Shown here: positions 1-5,851 of the stretch, piece by piece
Layout: every line of letters starts with the position of its first letter
Numbering within the stretch: position 1 is the stretch's first letter
The notes under the pieces: generated by a model
What the model was told of the DNA's origin: nothing
Databases searched by the model: none
Seen by the model: only the letters and a program-made list of their open reading frames with translations
Assembly: GCA_024697505.1 (NCBI GenBank)
Contig: JAILFQ010000132.1
Location: 1 to 5,851, forward strand
Source of the DNA: Lachnospiraceae bacterium
Lineage (GTDB): Bacteria; Bacillota; Clostridia; Lachnospirales; Lachnospiraceae
Length of the DNA stretch: 5,851 nucleotides
Direction of reading: 5' to 3'
Translations under genes and position numbers: made by a program

Positions 1-74
1 GAAACCCAAAGAGGTAAAAAACTTGTTGACGGAGACCTGGTAGCCTATAACGGCAAAGAGATTAAAATCACAAA

Positions 75-78
<4 letters not shown>
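1..78 (+). CDS. yaaA: S4-domain RNA-binding protein, YaaA type (3' end only)
   Basis: Reading frame 1 is open from the first base and ends at TGA 76-78, giving the last 25 residues of a protein that begins outside the window. The visible residues include QRGKKLVDGDLV followed by a short beta-strand-like end (KEIKITK). This is the usual ending of the small (about 70 residue) S4-like protein encoded between dnaN and recF in Firmicutes, where an Arg-Gly-Arg/Lys-Lys segment and a 'GD.V' turn close the S4 fold. Members bind RNA and have been linked to ribosome large-subunit biogenesis; the role here is inferred from family and position. The stop overlaps the recF start in ATGA, so the two are probably translationally coupled. 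Only the C-terminus is visible, so the assignment rests on these few residues plus gene order. Confidence 0.75.
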
Positions 79-3093
<3,015 letters not shown>

Positions 3094-3108
3094 AGAACTT
3101 CGGATAAT

Positions 3109-3113
3109 GGAGA
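3109..3113 (+). promoter_or_regulatory. Shine-Dalgarno site of gyrA
   Basis: GGAGA lies six bases before the gyrA ATG at 3120, inside the 26-base gap after the gyrB stop. The spacing is good and it supports the chosen start. The gap holds no recognisable promoter or hairpin, so gyrA is expected to be read from the same transcript as gyrB. Confidence 0.8.
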
Positions 3114-3119
3114 AAATAA

Positions 3120-5741
3120 ATGGACGAAAAGATATTTGATAAAATTGAAGAAGTCGATCTTAAAAAGACAATGGAAACGTCGTACGTAAACTATGCGATG
3201 TCTGTTATTGTTGCTCGTGCTCTTCCGGATGCAAGAGACGGTTTAAAACCGGTACAAAGACGAATTCTTCACGCAATGAGTGAATTAAACAACGGTCCTG
3301 ACAAGCCACACAGAAAATGTGCGCGTATTGTCGGTGATACAATGGGTAAATATCACCCGCACGGAGACTCCTCCATTTACGGAGCTCTCGTAAATCTTGC
3401 CCAGCCTTGGTCCACAAGATACCCTCTTGTTGACGGACACGGAAATTTCGGTTCCGTAGACGGAGACGGACCTGCCGCAATGCGATATACAGAAGCAAGA
3501 CTTAGCAAGATTTCCATGGAAATGCTTGCTGATATAGAAAAAAATACCGTTGATTTTATTCCAAACTTTGATGAAACGGAATCTGAGCCAATTGTTCTTC
3601 CTGCAAGATTTCCAAATCTTCTTGTAAACGGAACTTCCGGTATTGCGGTAGGTATGGCAACAAATATACCTCCTCACAATATGCGTGAAGTTATAGGCGC
3701 TGTTGTAAAGATCATTGAGAATAAAGAAGAAGGCCTCGAAACAACAATTGAAGATGTTATGAAAATTGTTAAGGGCCCGGACTTCCCTACAGGTGCAACT
3801 ATCCTCGGAACCCGCGGAATAAATGATGCTTACCGTACAGGCCGCGGAAAAATTAAGGTAAGAGCGGTAACAGATGTAGAAACTCTTCCAAACGGCAAGA
3901 ACAGAATTATAGTTAAGGAAATTCCGTACCTTGTTAACAAGGCACGTCTTGTTGAAAAGATAGCAGAACTTGTTAAAGAAAAGAAAGTAGATGGAATTAC
4001 AGATTTAAGAGATGAGTCTTCACATGGAGAAATTCGTATCGTTATAGAGCTTAGAAAAGACGCTAACGTTAATATCATTCTTAACCGTCTTTATAAGCAT
4101 ACACAGCTTCAGGATACATTCGGAGTGATCAATCTTGCTCTTGTAGACGGACAGCCTAAGGTTATGAACCTTCTTGAAATGCTGAATGTTTACCTTACAC
4201 ATCAGGAAGATGTAGTAACAAGACGTACCAAGTACGATCTTAACAAGGCAGAGGAAAGAGCTCATATTTTAAAGGGCTTGCTTATTGCTTTAGACAACAT
4301 AGATGAAGTAATAAGAATTATCCGTGCTTCTAAAAATGTACAGGATGCCAAGGCAGAACTTATTGAAAAGTTTGGTCTTGATGATGTACAGGCACAAGCC
4401 ATCGTGGACATGCGTCTTCGTGCTCTTACAGGACTTGAAAGAGAAAAGATTGAGAACGAATACGCAGAACTTCAGAAAAAGATTGAGGAATACAAGGCAA
4501 TTCTCGGAGACGAAAAGCTTCTTTTAAATGTTATAAAGACAGAAATAACAGCCATAAGCGCAAAGTACGGAGATGACAGAAAAACCGTAATCGGTATGGC
4601 AGATGATGATTTTGTCGATGAGGATCTTATTCCTGAAGAACCTGCAGTTATAGCTATTTCAAAACTTGGATATATCAAGCGAATGACTATAGACAATTTC
4701 CATGCTCAGCGTAGAGGCGGCAAGGGAATAAAGGGTATGCAGACTATTGAAGAAGACTATATTGAAGACCTCTTCATGACCACAACCCATCATTATATTA
4801 TGTTCTTAACCAATAAGGGACGTGCGTACAGAATTAAGGCCTGGGAAATACCTGAAGCAAGCAGAACTGCAAGAGGCACAGCTATTGTAAACCTTGTACA
4901 GCTTCAGCCGGACGAGAAGATTACCGCAGGTGTTACACTTAAGGCATTTGATGACGAAAGATTCCTCTTTATGGCAACAAAGAACGGTATTGTTATGAAG
5001 ACAAGAGTACGTAACTTTACCAACATAAGAAAAGACGGTATTAACGCAATCACCTTAAGAGATGACGACGAACTTATAGAAGTTAAGCTTACAACAAACA
5101 ACAAAGATATCCTTCTTGTTACCAAGAACGGTATGAGTATAAGATTTAATGAAAAGGATGTTAGAGCAACCGGCAGAAATTCCATGGGTGTAAGAGGTAT
5201 TAACCTTATGGATGGAGATAAGGTTGTTGCAATGCAGGCATCCTCACAGGGAGAATTCGTTCTCTTTGCATCTGAAAAGGGTTACGGAAAACTTACAAGA
5301 TTCTCTGAGTTTTCCATACAGCACAGAGGCGGTAAAGGTCTTAAGTGTTACAATATTCTTGAAAAGACCGGAGACGTGCTTGGTGCAAAAGCCGTAGACT
5401 TGGACAACGAAATAATGCTTATTACAAACGAAGGCGTTATAATCAGAATGCTTGTAAGTGATATCAGCATTGTGGGAAGAATTACATCCGGAGTAAAGCT
5501 TATAGATCTTTCTAAGGATAAGAATGCTGTTGTTGCAAGTATTGCCAAGGTAAAGGATCTTTTACCTGAAGGCCAGCTTGAAAAGCAGCTTGGCGAAGAA
5601 AATGAGCTTGTTGAAGCTGATGAAGGCGAAGAATTTGAACCATCATTAGACGATGAGGATGAAGAAGATTCTGAAGAAGAAAAGAAGCATCTTATGACAG
5701 ATGACGAAGAAGACGCTGAAACAGATAATGATGAAGAATAA
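3120..5741 (+). CDS. gyrA: DNA gyrase subunit A
   Basis: GyrA cuts and rejoins the gate DNA segment and wraps DNA for negative supercoiling. Its 873 residues are within the family range, on the long side because of an acidic tail. The breakage-reunion part shows [26 protein letters not shown] near the N-terminus, the helix-turn-helix with [11 protein letters not shown] (78-88), and the catalytic Arg122-Tyr123 in [10 protein letters not shown]. It also carries the DNA-bending isoleucine Ile175 in [18 protein letters not shown] charged coiled-coil arm spans about 365-480. The C-terminal pinwheel begins near 500 and carries the canonical GyrA box QRRGGKG (530-536), which marks a true gyrase A rather than topoisomerase IV ParC. 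A second box-like QHRGGKG lies at 734-740. The last 49 residues contain 29 Asp/Glu. Ser84 (E. coli Ser83) is retained, while Gly88 replaces the Asp/Glu at E. coli position 87. The final 20 codons and stop are repeated in reverse at the window end. Confidence 0.99.
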   Translation: MDEKIFDKIEEVDLKKTMETSYVNYAMSVIVARALPDARDGLKPVQRRILHAMSELNNGPDKPHRKCARIVGDTMGKYHPHGDSSIYGALVNLAQPWSTRYPLVDGHGNFGSVDGDGPAAMRYTEARLSKISMEMLADIEKNTVDFIPNFDETESEPIVLPARFPNLLVNGTSGIAVGMATNIPPHNMREVIGAVVKIIENKEEGLETTIEDVMKIVKGPDFPTGATILGTRGINDAYRTGRGKIKVRAVTDVETLPNGKNRIIVKEIPYLVNKARLVEKIAELVKEKKVDGITDLRDESSHGEIRIVIELRKDANVNIILNRLYKHTQLQDTFGVINLALVDGQPKVMNLLEMLNVYLTHQEDVVTRRTKYDLNKAEERAHILKGLLIALDNIDEVIRIIRASKNVQDAKAELIEKFGLDDVQAQAIVDMRLRALTGLEREKIENEYAELQKKIEEYKAILGDEKLLLNVIKTEITAISAKYGDDRKTVIGMADDDFVDEDLIPEEPAVIAISKLGYIKRMTIDNFHAQRRGGKGIKGMQTIEEDYIEDLFMTTTHHYIMFLTNKGRAYRIKAWEIPEASRTARGTAIVNLVQLQPDEKITAGVTLKAFDDERFLFMATKNGIVMKTRVRNFTNIRKDGINAITLRDDDELIEVKLTTNNKDILLVTKNGMSIRFNEKDVRATGRNSMGVRGINLMDGDKVVAMQASSQGEFVLFASEKGYGKLTRFSEFSIQHRGGKGLKCYNILEKTGDVLGAKAVDLDNEIMLITNEGVIIRMLVSDISIVGRITSGVKLIDLSKDKNAVVASIAKVKDLLPEGQLEKQLGEENELVEADEGEEFEPSLDDEDEEDSEEEKKHLMTDDEEDAETDNDEE

Positions 5742-5750
5742 TTAAACGGG

Positions 5751-5778
5751 AAAAGCAGAGCACAATTGCCCTGCTTTT
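5751..5778 (+). terminator. Probable intrinsic terminator after gyrA
   Basis: Ten bases after the gyrA stop, AAAAGCAG (5751-5758) pairs with CTGCTTTT (5771-5778). Inside, an A-C mismatch (5759/5770) is followed by GCA/TGC pairing (5760-5762 with 5767-5769) and a CAAT loop. A GC-containing stem flanked by an A run before and a T run after is the form of an intrinsic, possibly bidirectional, terminator, and its place right after the last gyrase gene fits. The pairing continues outward with no mismatch into the large palindrome, so the true outer boundary of the natural hairpin cannot be told, and the sequence after about 5778 may not be genuine downstream DNA. Confidence 0.65.
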
Positions 5779-5787
5779 CCCGTTTAA

Positions 5788-5850
5788 TTATTCTTCATCA
5801 TTATCTGTTTCAGCGTCTTCTTCGTCATCTGTCATAAGATGCTTCTTTTC
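5788..5850 (-). pseudogene. Mirrored gyrA C-terminal fragment (20 codons plus stop)
   Basis: Read on the minus strand, the right arm of the palindrome encodes the last 20 residues of GyrA ([11 protein letters not shown]... to DNDEE) and its TAA stop at 5790-5788, identical at the nucleotide level to the genuine 3' end. It enters from the window edge, so whether more of gyrA is mirrored beyond is unknown. It should not be counted as a second gyrA gene. It is most likely an artefact of the fold-back, or otherwise a remnant of an inverted duplication. Confidence 0.6.
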
Positions 5851-5851
5851 T

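Larger units (their letters stand above)
5678..5851. repeat. 174-base near-perfect palindrome: mirrored 3' end of gyrA
   Basis: Bases 5771-5851 are an exact reverse complement of 5678-5758: 81 of 81 positions pair, checked base by base. Between the arms lie 12 bases (5759-5770) that pair only in part. The left arm contains codons 854-873 of gyrA, its stop, and the spacer before the terminator-like hairpin. The right arm repeats them on the minus strand up to the last base of the window, so the repeat may be cut off there. The exact identity of coding sequence in both arms points to recent copying, most simply a fold-back chimera or assembly artefact seeded by the terminator hairpin. A real inverted duplication is the alternative. 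Confidence 0.97.

Noticed and set aside
3438..3440. GyrA His107 where E. coli has Gln106 (Gln106His has been reported with quinolone resistance)
   Set aside because: DGHGNFGS with histidine is the ordinary wording in Gram-positive GyrA, so it is not a sign of selection.
3205..3677. Two overlapping minus-strand open frames over the gyrA active-site region
   Set aside because: They are shadows of gyrA coding sequence with low-complexity, unrecognisable translations. The plus-strand protein is fully explained.
4324..4527. 67-codon plus-strand frame within the gyrA coiled-coil region
   Set aside because: It is out of frame inside gyrA, with no family resemblance. It reads as a shifted echo of the charged coiled coil and is not a programmed frameshift, since gyrA itself continues intact.
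5788..5850. A second, convergent gyrA or topoisomerase gene entering from the right edge
   Set aside because: The minus-strand reading is identical at every base to the gyrA 3' end, including the stop and spacer. A genuine paralogue would differ, especially at synonymous sites.

Overview
The window looks like a piece of the origin-proximal replication and topology cluster of a low-GC Clostridia bacterium, most likely Lachnospiraceae or a close relative. The reasons are the gene order S4-domain protein - recF - gyrB - gyrA, all on one strand. They also include a 638-residue GyrB without the large C-terminal insert of Proteobacteria, an AT-rich composition with heavy CTT/AGA/GAA codon use, and GyrA wording around the active site ([14 protein letters not shown]) that I associate with Clostridia. 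The genus cannot be settled from the sequence alone.

Layout: 1-78 is the last 25 codons of a small S4-domain RNA-binding protein (YaaA type). Its stop overlaps the recF start as ATGA. recF (75-1154) is complete. After 22 bases with a strong GGAGG site comes gyrB (1177-3093), and after 26 more bases with GGAGA comes gyrA (3120-5741). There is no room for internal promoters or terminators between genes, so these read as one transcription unit that probably starts upstream at dnaA/dnaN, outside the window. RecF loads RecA at gaps. GyrB and GyrA form the A2B2 gyrase that introduces negative supercoils. All three proteins carry their key catalytic motifs and none is broken.

The 3' end is the odd part. 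Shortly after the gyrA stop lies a hairpin with the shape of an intrinsic terminator (AAAAGCAG...CTGCTTTT). The sequence then runs backwards: bases 5771-5851 are an exact reverse complement of 5678-5758, which includes the last 20 codons of gyrA. This 174-base near-perfect palindrome reaches the last base of the window. The likeliest reading is a fold-back artefact seeded by the terminator hairpin at a contig end. A real inverted duplication or a hairpin-closed DNA end is possible but much less likely.

The rest is ordinary housekeeping sequence, and I do not see a previously undescribed system. Second-look items are two drug-contact positions (GyrB Glu135 where E. coli has Arg136; GyrA Gly88 where E. 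coli has Asp87), a second GyrA-box-like motif, and a long acidic GyrA tail.
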